The notes under the pieces: model-generated | Told to the model about the DNA's origin: nothing | The model's input: only the letters and a program-made list of their open reading frames with translations | Databases searched by the model: none | Shown here: in pieces, positions 43,376 through 51,258 of the stretch | Numbering within the stretch: the stretch's first letter is position 1 | Layout: each line of letters starts with the position of its first letter | Program-made: the position numbers and the translations under genes | DNA from: Mucilaginibacter kameinonensis | GTDB lineage: Bacteria > Bacteroidota > Bacteroidia > Sphingobacteriales > Sphingobacteriaceae | Direction of reading: 5' to 3' | DNA: 64,000 nt | Assembly (NCBI RefSeq): GCF_003675385.1 | Contig: NZ_RCWZ01000004.1 | Coordinates: 806,001-870,000, forward strand

Positions 43376-43407
43376 CCTATTCTTTTGAAAAGAAAAGTAA
43401 TATCTAC

Positions 43408-44415
43408 TTACGCCTCAACCGGCTGACCGATCAGGTGCTGGGCAGCAAGGTACTCGGCAATTTGTACGGCATTGGTAGCTGCACCCTTACGCAGGTTGTC
43501 AGATACAATCCAGCAGTTAAGTGTATTATCCTGAGTTTCGTCACGGCGGATACGGCCTACAAATACTTCATCTTTATCATGCGCGTCAAGCGGCATTGGG
43601 TATTTCAGGTTAGCGGTATCATCAACCACAACAATGCCCGGCGCGTTAGCTAACAGCTCACGAACTTCGGCCAAGTCAAAATCATTGGCAAACTCAATGT
43701 TAACCGACTCAGAGTGACCGCCCATAACCGGGATACGCACTGTGGTAGCGGTTACTTTAATGCTATCATCGCCCATGATCTTTTTAGTTTCGAGGATCAT
43801 TTTCATTTCCTCTTTAGTATAACCGTTTTCGGTAAATACATCAATCTGCGGGATCACGTTTAAATCGATAGTATAAGGGTATACTTTCGGTCCATCAATA
43901 CCTTTACGCTCGTTAAATAACTGATCAACAGCTTTAACGCCTGTACCAGTAACCGACTGGTAGGTTGAAACTACCACCCTTTTAATTTTGTATTTATCGT
44001 GCAGTGGTTTTAAAGCCACTACCATTTGTATGGTTGAGCAATTTGGGTTAGCAATGATCTTATCTTCGGCTGTAAGTACATCAGCGTTTACTTCGGGCAC
44101 AACCAGTTTTTTGGTTGGGTCCATACGCCATGCCGATGAATTATCAATAACAGTTGTACCAGCAGCCGCAAATAAAGGAGCTTGCTGTAATGAAGTGCTT
44201 CCGCCGGCCGAGAAAATCGCTACGTCCGGCTTCATCTTAATCGCATCCTCAACAGAAACCACCTTAAACTGCTTACCCTTAAAAGTAATTTCTTTACCAA
44301 TACTTTTTTCTGAAGCTACGGGAATTAATTCTGTAACGGGGAAGTTGCGTTCTGCAAGAACCTGCAACATTTTGGTGCCTACTAATCCTGTAGCACCTAC
44401 TACTGCGACTTTCAT
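43408..44415 (-). CDS. asd: Aspartate-semialdehyde dehydrogenase
   Basis: 335 residues. N-terminal NADP-binding GATGLVGTKML, catalytic Cys126 in NPNCSTIQM, and the substrate-binding region GPKVYPYTIDLNVIPQ, with VPVMGGHSESVNIEF in the dimerisation domain. It makes aspartate-4-semialdehyde for lysine/DAP, threonine and methionine synthesis. Complete and single; a long 521-base gap precedes it. Confidence 0.95.
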   Translation of the reverse strand: MKVAVVGATGLVGTKMLQVLAERNFPVTELIPVASEKSIGKEITFKGKQFKVVSVEDAIKMKPDVAIFSAGGSTSLQQAPLFAAAGTTVIDNSSAWRMDPTKKLVVPEVNADVLTAEDKIIANPNCSTIQMVVALKPLHDKYKIKRVVVSTYQSVTGTGVKAVDQLFNERKGIDGPKVYPYTIDLNVIPQIDVFTENGYTKEEMKMILETKKIMGDDSIKVTATTVRIPVMGGHSESVNIEFANDFDLAEVRELLANAPGIVVVDDTANLKYPMPLDAHDKDEVFVGRIRRDETQDNTLNCWIVSDNLRKGAATNAVQIAEYLAAQHLIGQPVEA

Positions 44416-44700
44416 TTTTTAAATTGTTTTTGAAATGTATCAGGCTGCTTCACAGCGCCTGTTTTTAATTAATTATGTGTTTTAAATGTTAAACCCTCAA
44501 ATATGCACATTTTTTCGGTATCCTGAAAATATAAAGTCTATGGTTTTTATGGGGTAATTGTTTTTAGGTGAGTGGTTTCTTTTTAGGTGAGTGGTTGATT
44601 GGGTTGATTAAGTGAGTGGTTTGCCTGATTCTCTTTCTGGCGCAAGCCTTGAGCGAAAGGCTGATACGCGGCTGACTTGTGACTTCTGAAGGCTATTAAT

Positions 44701-44844
44701 TTGTCTGAACCAGAATTTTTGGAATTAAGCGAATTAATAGAATGCAAAGCAAAATCCAAGAAATTCTAATAATTCGTTTAATTCGAGTCCAGATTTCTGA
44801 GCAATTCTGTAAATCCTTAAATTCTGTAAATTCTGATTCAGACA
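44701..44844. repeat. Family D AT-rich palindrome, copy D2
   Basis: Outer arms GTCTGAACCAGAATTT and AAATTCTGATTCAGAC (inverted, two mismatches). The interior is AATTC-rich, as in D1. Confidence 0.7.
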
Positions 44845-44908
44845 GAAATCAACGGTCAAAAAATCAGCGTAATCAACGCAATCAAAAAATAATCAACGGT
44901 CAATTTCC

Positions 44909-44916
44909 TACCTTTG
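44909..44916 (+). promoter_or_regulatory. -7 box of the SDR dehydrogenase gene
   Basis: TACCTTTG, matching TAnnTTTG; no good -33 box. Start about 14 bases before the ATG at 44937. Confidence 0.55.
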
Positions 44917-44936
44917 CGCGGTAAACTCAAAATTGC

Positions 44937-45890
44937 ATGAGCGAAAAGATTTTAGTGATAGGCGCCAATGGCCAGATAGGCACCGAACTGGTAATGGCTT
45001 TGAGAAATATACATGGAGCAGAGGCTGTTGTAGCTTCAGATATTAACAGTCCTACCTATGCCATGCGTGGCAGCACCGGGCCGTTTGAACTGATCAACGT
45101 GCTTGATAAAGATAACCTGCACCACATATTTGACAAGCATCGCCCCACGCAGGTTTACCTGTTGGCCGCCATTCTTTCGGCAGTAGGCGAGCAAAAGCCT
45201 AAAATGGCCTGGGACCTCAATATGACCGGCTTGCTGCATGTGCTTGATTTCGCAGTGGAGTTTAAAACAGCTAAAGTTTTTTGGCCGAGTTCGATAGCGG
45301 TTTTCGGTCCGCATTCACCACAGCATGATACACCGCAGTATTGCGTCATGGATCCTAACACGGTTTATGGTTTTAGTAAACTGGCCGGCGAACGCTGGTG
45401 CGAATACTATTTTAATAAATACGGACTTGATGTACGCAGTATCCGCTATCCGGGCTTAATAGGCTGGAAAGCTAACCCCGGCGGTGGCACTACCGATTAT
45501 GCGGTACATATTTTTCACCACGCATTAAAAACCGGCAGTTATGAAAGTTTCCTGGCCGAAGGCACCGCCCTGCCCATGATGTATATGGACGATGCCATCA
45601 GGGCTACCATCAGTTTGATGGACGCGCCAGCTGACCAGATCAGCATCCGGTCATCATATAACCTTGCAGGCATCAGCTTTACGCCGGAGCAATTGGCAGA
45701 AGAAATAAAGAAACTGATTCCTAAATTTGAGATCAGCTACAGCGATAATGATCCGCGCCAGGCCATAGCCGATAGCTGGCCAAAATCAATTGATGATAGC
45801 TACGCGCAAAATGATTGGGGCTGGAAACTGGAATATGACCTGCCCAAAATGGTAGCCGATATGCTGACCAATTTGAAAACGATAATTTAA
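44937..45890 (+). CDS. L-threonine 3-dehydrogenase (SDR type)
   Basis: 317 residues with Rossmann GANGQIGTEL (about 9-18) and SDR catalytic YxxxK in NTVYGFSKLAGE. The region TGPFELINVLD with later MMYMDDAI and YNLAGISFTPEQLAEEI matches the extended-SDR L-threonine dehydrogenases of Bacteroidota rather than UDP-galactose epimerases. It oxidises threonine to 2-amino-3-ketobutyrate with NAD. Kbl at 62758 would cleave that product. The two genes are not adjacent. Confidence 0.82.
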   Translation: MSEKILVIGANGQIGTELVMALRNIHGAEAVVASDINSPTYAMRGSTGPFELINVLDKDNLHHIFDKHRPTQVYLLAAILSAVGEQKPKMAWDLNMTGLLHVLDFAVEFKTAKVFWPSSIAVFGPHSPQHDTPQYCVMDPNTVYGFSKLAGERWCEYYFNKYGLDVRSIRYPGLIGWKANPGGGTTDYAVHIFHHALKTGSYESFLAEGTALPMMYMDDAIRATISLMDAPADQISIRSSYNLAGISFTPEQLAEEIKKLIPKFEISYSDNDPRQAIADSWPKSIDDSYAQNDWGWKLEYDLPKMVADMLTNLKTII

Positions 45891-45922
45891 GGTAAAAGGC
45901 GAAAGGATAAAGGTTAAAGGTT
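45889..45922. repeat. Family E heptad-repeat remnant, copy E4
   Basis: AAGGTAAAAGGCGAAAGGAT then AAAGGTTAAAGG, 7-base period, beginning on the last base pair of the stop codon of the dehydrogenase. Only one arm is clear. Confidence 0.7.
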
Positions 45923-46042
45923 TTTATCCGCCTTTTTATAAACAAATATTATATTTACCGCCTTGTCTTTATAGGGCAAAGCTTTGTAAAACAACAAGGT
46001 TGATCCATGAACCATCAACCATGAACAATGAACTAAAAACAC

Positions 46043-46768
46043 ATGGGAAGAGCATTTGAATTCCGCAAAGAAAGAAAGTTTAAGCGCTGGGCCAAAATGG
46101 CAGTGCAGTTTACCCGTTTAGGGAAGGAAATTGTAATGGCTGTAAAAGCCGGCGGCGGCGATGTTAACACCAATTCGCGTTTACGTACCGCGGTACAAAA
46201 CGCCAAAGCGGTAAACATGCCTAAAGACCGTGTTGAGGCAGCCATAAAACGTGCCAGCAGCCGCGATGAAAAAGATTACGAAGAGCTTGTTTACGAAGGC
46301 TACGCATCATACGGCGTTGCTGTTTTGGTTGAAACCGCAACCGATAATACCAATCGTACAGTTGCCAACGTACGCAGCTACTTTACAAAATATGGTGGTT
46401 CCTTAGGTAAAACAGGCTCGCTTGATTTTATCTTCACCCGTAAATCGGTTTTCACTTTTGAGCCCGGTGACCGTGACCTGGAAGAGCTTGAATTTGAATT
46501 GATTGATGCAGGCCTGGAAGAAATATTTGTTGAAGCCGACGAAAACGGCAGCGATGTTGCGGTAATCCACACCGCTTTTGAAGATTTTGGCAAAATGCAA
46601 AAGACTTTGGAAGAAATGGGTATCGAAGTAAAATCGGCCAAGTTGGAGCGTATTCCACAGTCATTCCACGCTGTTAGCGAAGATCAGGTTCCTGAAATCA
46701 TGAAATTGATTGACCGCCTGGAAGAAGACGACGACGTTCAGGCGGTATACCACAATATGGCGGAGTAA
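46043..46768 (+). CDS. YebC/PmpR-family DNA-binding / translation factor
   Basis: 241 residues with the usual start MGRAFEFRKERKFKRWAKM and three domains; MPKDRVEAAIKRA and YEELVYEGYASYGVAVLVE are diagnostic. Classically annotated as transcriptional regulators (PmpR); YebC-type proteins have also been tied to ribosome rescue at polyproline. Compared with enterobacterial YebC the start is MGRAFEFRKE instead of MAGHSKW..., as in the Bacteroidota branch. Confidence 0.93.
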   Translation: MGRAFEFRKERKFKRWAKMAVQFTRLGKEIVMAVKAGGGDVNTNSRLRTAVQNAKAVNMPKDRVEAAIKRASSRDEKDYEELVYEGYASYGVAVLVETATDNTNRTVANVRSYFTKYGGSLGKTGSLDFIFTRKSVFTFEPGDRDLEELEFELIDAGLEEIFVEADENGSDVAVIHTAFEDFGKMQKTLEEMGIEVKSAKLERIPQSFHAVSEDQVPEIMKLIDRLEEDDDVQAVYHNMAE

Positions 46769-46824
46769 TTCTGATATCGGATTTCGGAATTTCGATTTCG
46801 GATTGGTTTAATCATAAATAACAC

Positions 46825-46904
46825 GTCATTGCGAGGTACGAAGCAATCCCAAACTGTACAGGGCGAACCTGCTAATCGGGGATTGCTTCGTACCTCGCAA
46901 TGAC
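46825..46904. repeat. Family A palindrome, copy A7
   Basis: GTCATTGCGAGGTACGAAGC left; symmetric right arm (GTACCTCGCAATGAC). Core AACTGTACAGGGCGAACCTG. Located between yebC and the DUF2442 gene. Confidence 0.92.
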
Positions 46905-46921
46905 GGTTTAAATAACATATC

Positions 46922-47137
46922 ATGCCACTATTAAACACACGAAAAGGCGAGCGGAAAGTAAAGGTAACCTTTGCTAACGGACTGCTATTTGTTGAAACCG
47001 ATGGTGGCAAACCCCAGGCTTTCCCGTTAGAATGGTTCCCGAAACTACTAAACGCTACCGACGAAGAGCGTGAAGACTGGAGCCAAACCGAAAAAGGCAT
47101 CCGTTTTAATAAGCTGGATGTGGATGTAACGCTGTAG
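46922..47137 (+). CDS. DUF2442-family small protein
   Basis: 71 residues: KVTFANGLLFVETDGGKPQA and FPLEWFPKLLNATDEEREDW are the DUF2442 hallmarks (a small beta domain then WxxL-A-DEER-W). DUF2442 proteins often pair with toxin-antitoxin-like DUF4160 genes, but none is adjacent here. Function unknown. Starts 18 bases after repeat A7. Confidence 0.8.
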   Translation: MPLLNTRKGERKVKVTFANGLLFVETDGGKPQAFPLEWFPKLLNATDEEREDWSQTEKGIRFNKLDVDVTL

Positions 47138-47260
47138 TTTAGAATCAAGACAGCAAGAGCCAGGAAACAAGAAACAACAACAATCGGAATCACGAAAACA
47201 AGACTTAAGAATTGCATTTTTCTTATTGTTTTGACTCCTGATTCTTACCTCTTAACAAAA

Positions 47261-48388
47261 ATGGTTTTTGAAGATTTTTTAAAGAAGAAAAGAATTGACC
47301 TTGTGGCTCTTGAACAGGGTGAACCGGCTTTATTTTCTGAATTTAAAGATCATTTTGAACAGATGGGCGAAAAAAGTTTCGACCATACCAAAAAGTACTG
47401 GTTTAATAAATTGAGGCGTCAGTTCCCGATCCCGCTTGAAGTTAAAACCGAAAAAGTACACATCAAAAACCCACTTGCTGAGCAAACCATTACCGAAAGT
47501 CTGATAGAACCGGGTACAGCGTCCAAAATTGGTTTTACGCCAAAGTTCCGCGCAGCAGCCGCACCTAAACCGGTGACTCCTGCCGAAGAACCTAAAACAG
47601 AATCAACAGAACCCGCCACACCGGAAACCCAATCGGCAGAAACTACACCAAAGCCGGCATTCAAACCACGCTTTAACCCGGCCATGGCAAAAGCTAAACC
47701 GGCAACAAGCGAGGCATCGCCTGAAACAGATAAAGAACAACAAGCTGAAGCTCCAGCTTCAGAAACACCTGCAACAACTGCCAAACCTGGTTTCAAACCG
47801 CATTTCAACGCAGCTATGGTAAAACCGAAACCTTCGGAAACGGATATACCACAGGCTGAGGATAAAAAAGAGGAAGCTGCGGCTAAAGAACCTCAAACTC
47901 TCGCTTCGGAAACACCGGCACCTAAAATGGGCTTTAAGCCACGTTTCAACGCAGGTATGGTAAAGCCTAAGCCCGCAGAAAACGAAGCGCCTGCTGAAGA
48001 AGAAAAACCTGCTGAAGAGCCTAAATCACAGGTATCCGAGGCACCTGCTCCTAAAATGGGATTCAAACCCCGCTTTAACGCGGCTATGATGAAACCAAAA
48101 CCAGCTGAACCGGAACAGCCGCCAGCGGAATCTACCCAGTCAGCCGTTGAAGAAGAAAAACAGAACTCTGAAGCTCCTGCACCAAAACTTGGCTTTAAAC
48201 CACGCTTTAACGCAGCTACAATGAAGCCAAAAACTCCTGAAGCTGAAACACCGGCAGAAGATAAAAAAGAGGGTACCTTACCTGAAGAGCCTCAGACACC
48301 TGCTACAGAAGCACCTGCACCTAAATTGGGGTTTAAACCACGCTTCAACGCCAAAAACCTTCCTAAAAAATCAGAGGGGGAAGAATAG
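47261..48388 (+). CDS. Seven-repeat GFKPRFN protein with conserved N-terminal domain
   Basis: 375 residues from ATG 47261. Residues 1-75 are a compact domain (MVFEDFLKKKRIDLVALEQG). From about residue 90, seven copies of a motif near (M/L)GFKPRFNAAMxKPKP occur at roughly residues 90, 132, 176, 223, 265, 309 and 355, spaced 41-47 residues by acidic Pro/Glu/Ala-rich linkers. The first copies are the most divergent (GFTPKFRAAA), the later ones nearly identical. The alternation of basic motifs and acidic linkers suggests repeated contacts with nucleic acid or a protein. Family not recognised. Confidence 0.75.
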   Translation: MVFEDFLKKKRIDLVALEQGEPALFSEFKDHFEQMGEKSFDHTKKYWFNKLRRQFPIPLEVKTEKVHIKNPLAEQTITESLIEPGTASKIGFTPKFRAAAAPKPVTPAEEPKTESTEPATPETQSAETTPKPAFKPRFNPAMAKAKPATSEASPETDKEQQAEAPASETPATTAKPGFKPHFNAAMVKPKPSETDIPQAEDKKEEAAAKEPQTLASETPAPKMGFKPRFNAGMVKPKPAENEAPAEEEKPAEEPKSQVSEAPAPKMGFKPRFNAAMMKPKPAEPEQPPAESTQSAVEEEKQNSEAPAPKLGFKPRFNAATMKPKTPEAETPAEDKKEGTLPEEPQTPATEAPAPKLGFKPRFNAKNLPKKSEGEE

Positions 48389-48422
48389 GTCAATAACTTT
48401 CTCATTCAAATTAAAAGTTCAT

Positions 48423-48869
48423 GTCATTGCGAGCGAAGCGTGGCAACCGCATGCTATACAGAGTCGCTTTGTTATCTAACATTTTGTAAATTAACAGCAT
48501 GAAACTACACCAATACTCTGTTTACATTATAGCTAATCAATCAAACACTGTGTTATATATTGGTGTAACCAATGACGTTAAGAATCGCGTTTCTGAACAT
48601 AAACTGAAAATATTTAAGGGTTTTACTGCGACGTATAATTGCAATAAACTTGTTTACATCGAAGATTTCCAGTGGATTCAGGATGCTATTGCAAGAGCAA
48701 AGCAGTTAAAAGCGGGTTCACGTCAAAAGAAAATTGATCTGATAATTACAGAAAATCCATTATGGAAAGATCTAAGCGATGGTTGGTACGATTGAGAAAA
48801 ACGGGCTTGTACTTTATATAAAAACTCTGTATAGCATGCGATTGCTTCGTCGTTCCTCCTCGCAATGAC
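48423..48869 (+). mobile_element. Family A palindrome A8 carrying a GIY-YIG gene
   Basis: 447 bp. Left arm GTCATTGCGAGCGAAGCGTG ... CGCATGCTATACAGAG (48423-48463), right arm the inverted CTCTGTATAGCATGCG ... CTCGCAATGAC. The innermost 15-16 bases of the arms are perfect inverted repeats that bracket the gene. Ends are identical to those of A1 (31 and 35 bases). No target-site duplication is evident beyond the common AT/ATGAC ends. Confidence 0.8.
48499..48795 (+). CDS. Small GIY-YIG endonuclease-domain protein
   Basis: 98 residues, a stand-alone GIY-YIG domain of the YhbQ/COG2827 type. VYI (8-10) and YIG (20-22) form the core, Arg30 and His34 (EHK) follow, and FTATYNCNKLVYIED and NPLWKDL are family-typical. 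Where relatives have REKQ(I/L)K, this copy has RAKQLK: Ala67 (codon GCA, 48697-48699) stands in place of the conserved metal-binding Glu, a single-base change from GAA. Such proteins cut DNA or bind branched structures. It is enclosed by palindromic arms, suggesting it acts on them. Start ATG 48499 lies 36 bases past the left arm. Confidence 0.85.
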   Translation: MKLHQYSVYIIANQSNTVLYIGVTNDVKNRVSEHKLKIFKGFTATYNCNKLVYIEDFQWIQDAIARAKQLKAGSRQKKIDLIITENPLWKDLSDGWYD

Positions 48870-48888
48870 ATAGTTTTTATGTCTCCCA

Positions 48889-49686
48889 TTACTTACTATG
48901 GGAAAACAGCCAGTGCAGCAGATCCGGTTCCTTAAAAGCGTTATCCCAGCTGTTATGGCCAACGCCTGGATATAGGGTGAACCTTGGGCTACCTCCCGCT
49001 TCTTTAATGGCATCAACCATTACCTGCGAATGATCTGCAGGCACCACTGGGTCATTATTACCGTGGAAGATCCAGAGCGGAACTTTTTTGGCGTATTTTT
49101 TGGCGTTTAGCGTATTATCGCCTCCGCAAATAGCAAAAGCGGCTGCGAACACCTTAGGCTCGCGGCCAATGATCTCAAATGTACCCATTCCGCCCATGCT
49201 GAGGCCTCCTACGTACACTTTATGCTTATCAACAAAAGGTTTATCTAAAAATTGCTCTACAAGGCCCATAAGCATGATCATAGCCATAGTTGGCGGCGCA
49301 TCTTCCTGGAAAATAAATTTACGCTTATTGCTTGCCGAATCGGTAACCTGCTTTACATTGCTCCAGTAACTTTTTGCCGGACATTGCGGAAAAACCACTA
49401 TCGACTCATACATTTCCCGTACACTATCCTGCAAAAACCTCTGAGCGCCATAAGCCAGCTGCGATTCATTATTATTTCCGCGCTCGCCCGAGCCATGCAG
49501 TACAAATACCAAAGGATATTTCTGTCCCGGATTAAAGTGTTTGGGGAATAAAATGCGGTATGGCAGCGTATCTACTTTGTAGATATAACTCCCCCTGTCA
49601 AACGACGTCACGTTCTGGGCCTGGGCTGAAAAAGAGAATGCTAAGAGCAAGCTTAGCATTCCGGTTACAAGTATTGTTTTGATCAT
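48889..49686 (-). CDS. Secreted alpha/beta-hydrolase (carboxylesterase/PHB-depolymerase-like)
   Basis: 265 residues, signal peptide 1-23. Nucleophile Ser163 in GGLSMGGMG, oxyanion region VLHGSGERGNN (about 62-72), Asp in NDPVVPADHS, and His in GVGHNSW near the C-terminus. It resembles the family of dienelactone-hydrolase/feruloyl-esterase-like enzymes common beside polysaccharide loci. A 102-base gap separates it from the upstream GH144-like gene on the same strand, so it may belong to that locus. Confidence 0.85.
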   Translation of the reverse strand: MIKTILVTGMLSLLLAFSFSAQAQNVTSFDRGSYIYKVDTLPYRILFPKHFNPGQKYPLVFVLHGSGERGNNNESQLAYGAQRFLQDSVREMYESIVVFPQCPAKSYWSNVKQVTDSASNKRKFIFQEDAPPTMAMIMLMGLVEQFLDKPFVDKHKVYVGGLSMGGMGTFEIIGREPKVFAAAFAICGGDNTLNAKKYAKKVPLWIFHGNNDPVVPADHSQVMVDAIKEAGGSPRFTLYPGVGHNSWDNAFKEPDLLHWLFSHSK

Positions 49687-49788
49687 GGGCTAAACAGCGT
49701 TTTGTTTTATAACCAATATAATCACTGGTTATTGCTTTAAAACAAATTTAACTGCTTTAACCGCGTTTTGTTTATCAACTATACTGAT

Positions 49789-51141
49789 TTAATTTTTAGC
49801 GATAGCCGGACTTTCAAAGCCAAGCTTTTTCAATCCGCCCTGAACTTCGGGGCAACTCATGAAAAGTTTCCATAATAATCCTGTACGGTAGTTTTCAATC
49901 ATTACAACGATAGGGCCCTGGTCAATAGCCAGGTACGACTTTGCATACCAGTTGTGCGATTCGCTGAAGGCATCCGTAAAACCGTATTCGCCCCAGATCT
50001 TATCACCCAGGTCATAATAAAAATGGCGCAGCGCCTTCATCGAATATTCCGGAGTATAAGGAAATGCTGATAGCGCCGCTGTTGGCGTAATAACCCCCAG
50101 ATCGTTAGTTGGCGAATGCGCGTTGTAGCCTTCAAAGTTATCGCTGGCAGTTAAGCCCCAGCAGTTTTCGCCGTACCCTTTAAATTTTTTAGGGTTATCA
50201 ACACAGTACGCGTGGTTTATTAAGGTGTGATTTTTGTTTTGCTCCCAATAGTCGGCATACTGATCTTTTAGTCCTTTAGGATTTAAGCCAAGGAACGAGT
50301 ACTGAGAAAAGAACAGCGGACCACCATAATCAAATCCCAGCGGCAATTTAAAGCCATAAAAAGTTCTTCCGTTTTTAAAGAAATCGCTTTGTGCCCAGCC
50401 CCGGTGATACACGTCGGCGCTAACCGGGTAGCGCTCGGCAGATGCCGCAAGCACGTAAGTGATCAAACATTCATTAAAACCGTGGATCGGGAAATTCATA
50501 GCCCAGCCGTTATTAGGGCTCCAGTGCCAGTAAAGAGCGTCACGGCCATCGCGGGTGTACCAGCTCCATTCCATTTCGCCCCACATCCAGCTAATTACAT
50601 CACGAATGCGGCGCTCTTTGGGGGCATCGCTGTTAAAATACTGCCTTGCACATAACAATCCCTGGAAAAGGTATGCCGATTCAACAATATCCCCACCATC
50701 ATCCTTACGGCCAAAGCGGATCACTTTACCGGTTTCGCCATTTAACCAATGCGGGAAAGCACCGTGAAATGCGTCGGCCTTGTATAAAAAGTTAACGATC
50801 TTCACCATGCGGTCAACCGCCTGCTCATGGGTGATCCATTTGCGGCTATCGGCCACAATGAGCGACATAATGCCAAAACCAGAACCGCCCGTAGTTACCA
50901 CCTCACTGCCATAATCAAAAGAAGTATTGCTGCGCTCGCGGGCCAGGCCGCTTACCGGGTGACCAAAATCCCAGAAATAACGGAATGTTTGGCGTTGCAC
51001 CACGTCAAGCAGGGAACTATCCGTCAGGTTTTTAATAATACCAACAGGCTTAATGCCATCTTCTGATTTCTTTGCTGCTTTTTGGGCAAAGCAGCAAATG
51101 GCAGCCAACATAAGTATCGGGGTAATTAATAGTTTTTTCAT
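49789..51141 (-). CDS. Glycoamylase-domain (PF10091) enzyme, GH144-like
   Basis: 450 residues from ATG 51141, which gives a signal peptide (MKKLLITPILMLAAICCFAQ); the longer frame adds 24 residues without merit. The core is the PF10091 glucoamylase-like (alpha/alpha)6 domain: QRQTFRYFWDFGHPVSGLAR, ETGKVIRFGRKDDGG, CWGLTASDNFEGYNAHSP and SESHNWYAKSYLAIDQGPIV. Characterised Bacteroidota members in this group are endo-beta-1,2-glucanases of GH144, which is therefore a candidate substrate. Next gene upstream is SusD; a hairpin terminator lies between. Confidence 0.8.
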   Translation of the reverse strand: MKKLLITPILMLAAICCFAQKAAKKSEDGIKPVGIIKNLTDSSLLDVVQRQTFRYFWDFGHPVSGLARERSNTSFDYGSEVVTTGGSGFGIMSLIVADSRKWITHEQAVDRMVKIVNFLYKADAFHGAFPHWLNGETGKVIRFGRKDDGGDIVESAYLFQGLLCARQYFNSDAPKERRIRDVISWMWGEMEWSWYTRDGRDALYWHWSPNNGWAMNFPIHGFNECLITYVLAASAERYPVSADVYHRGWAQSDFFKNGRTFYGFKLPLGFDYGGPLFFSQYSFLGLNPKGLKDQYADYWEQNKNHTLINHAYCVDNPKKFKGYGENCWGLTASDNFEGYNAHSPTNDLGVITPTAALSAFPYTPEYSMKALRHFYYDLGDKIWGEYGFTDAFSESHNWYAKSYLAIDQGPIVVMIENYRTGLLWKLFMSCPEVQGGLKKLGFESPAIAKN

Positions 51142-51180
51142 TAAGCTTTTGCGTTTGAATATGAAAAACAGGGTTTTCAT

Positions 51181-51222
51181 TAAAAAAGAGAGGTTGCCCG
51201 TTAAACCCAACAAGGCAACCTC
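51181..51222 (-). terminator. Terminator between susD and the glycoamylase gene
   Basis: Minus strand GAGGTTGCC-N15-GGCAACCTC followed by a T-run, 37 bases beyond the SusD stop. It probably lowers expression of the downstream enzyme relative to SusCD. Confidence 0.7.
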
Positions 51223-51258
51223 ATAATCAAATCAACTGTGTGTATTGTTATCGGTTAA

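Larger units (their letters stand above)
44416..44936. other. Gap with direct repeats and palindrome D2
   Basis: 521 bases, no gene. GTGAGTGGTT occurs three times (near 44568, 44587 and 44612). Palindrome D2 is at 44701-44844. A 13-base direct repeat AATCAACGGTCAA is at 44847-44859 and 44891-44903, just upstream of the -7 box of the next gene, and could be an operator. Confidence 0.65.

Noticed and set aside
44416..44936. Riboswitch ahead of asd or the dehydrogenase
   Set aside because: No lysine-, SAM- or other known aptamer pattern could be seen; the palindrome D2 explains most of the structure.
46738..47217. Leftward 159-codon open frame
   Set aside because: It crosses repeat A7 and the reverse of the DUF2442 gene; codon pattern is not coding.
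48499..48795. GIY-YIG gene as a fragment of uvrC
   Set aside because: It is a complete stand-alone 98-residue domain with a family-typical C-terminus, not a UvrC N-terminal piece.
4632..48869. Palindromes as CRISPR repeats
   Set aside because: Copies are single, spread between genes, and lack regular spacers and cas genes.
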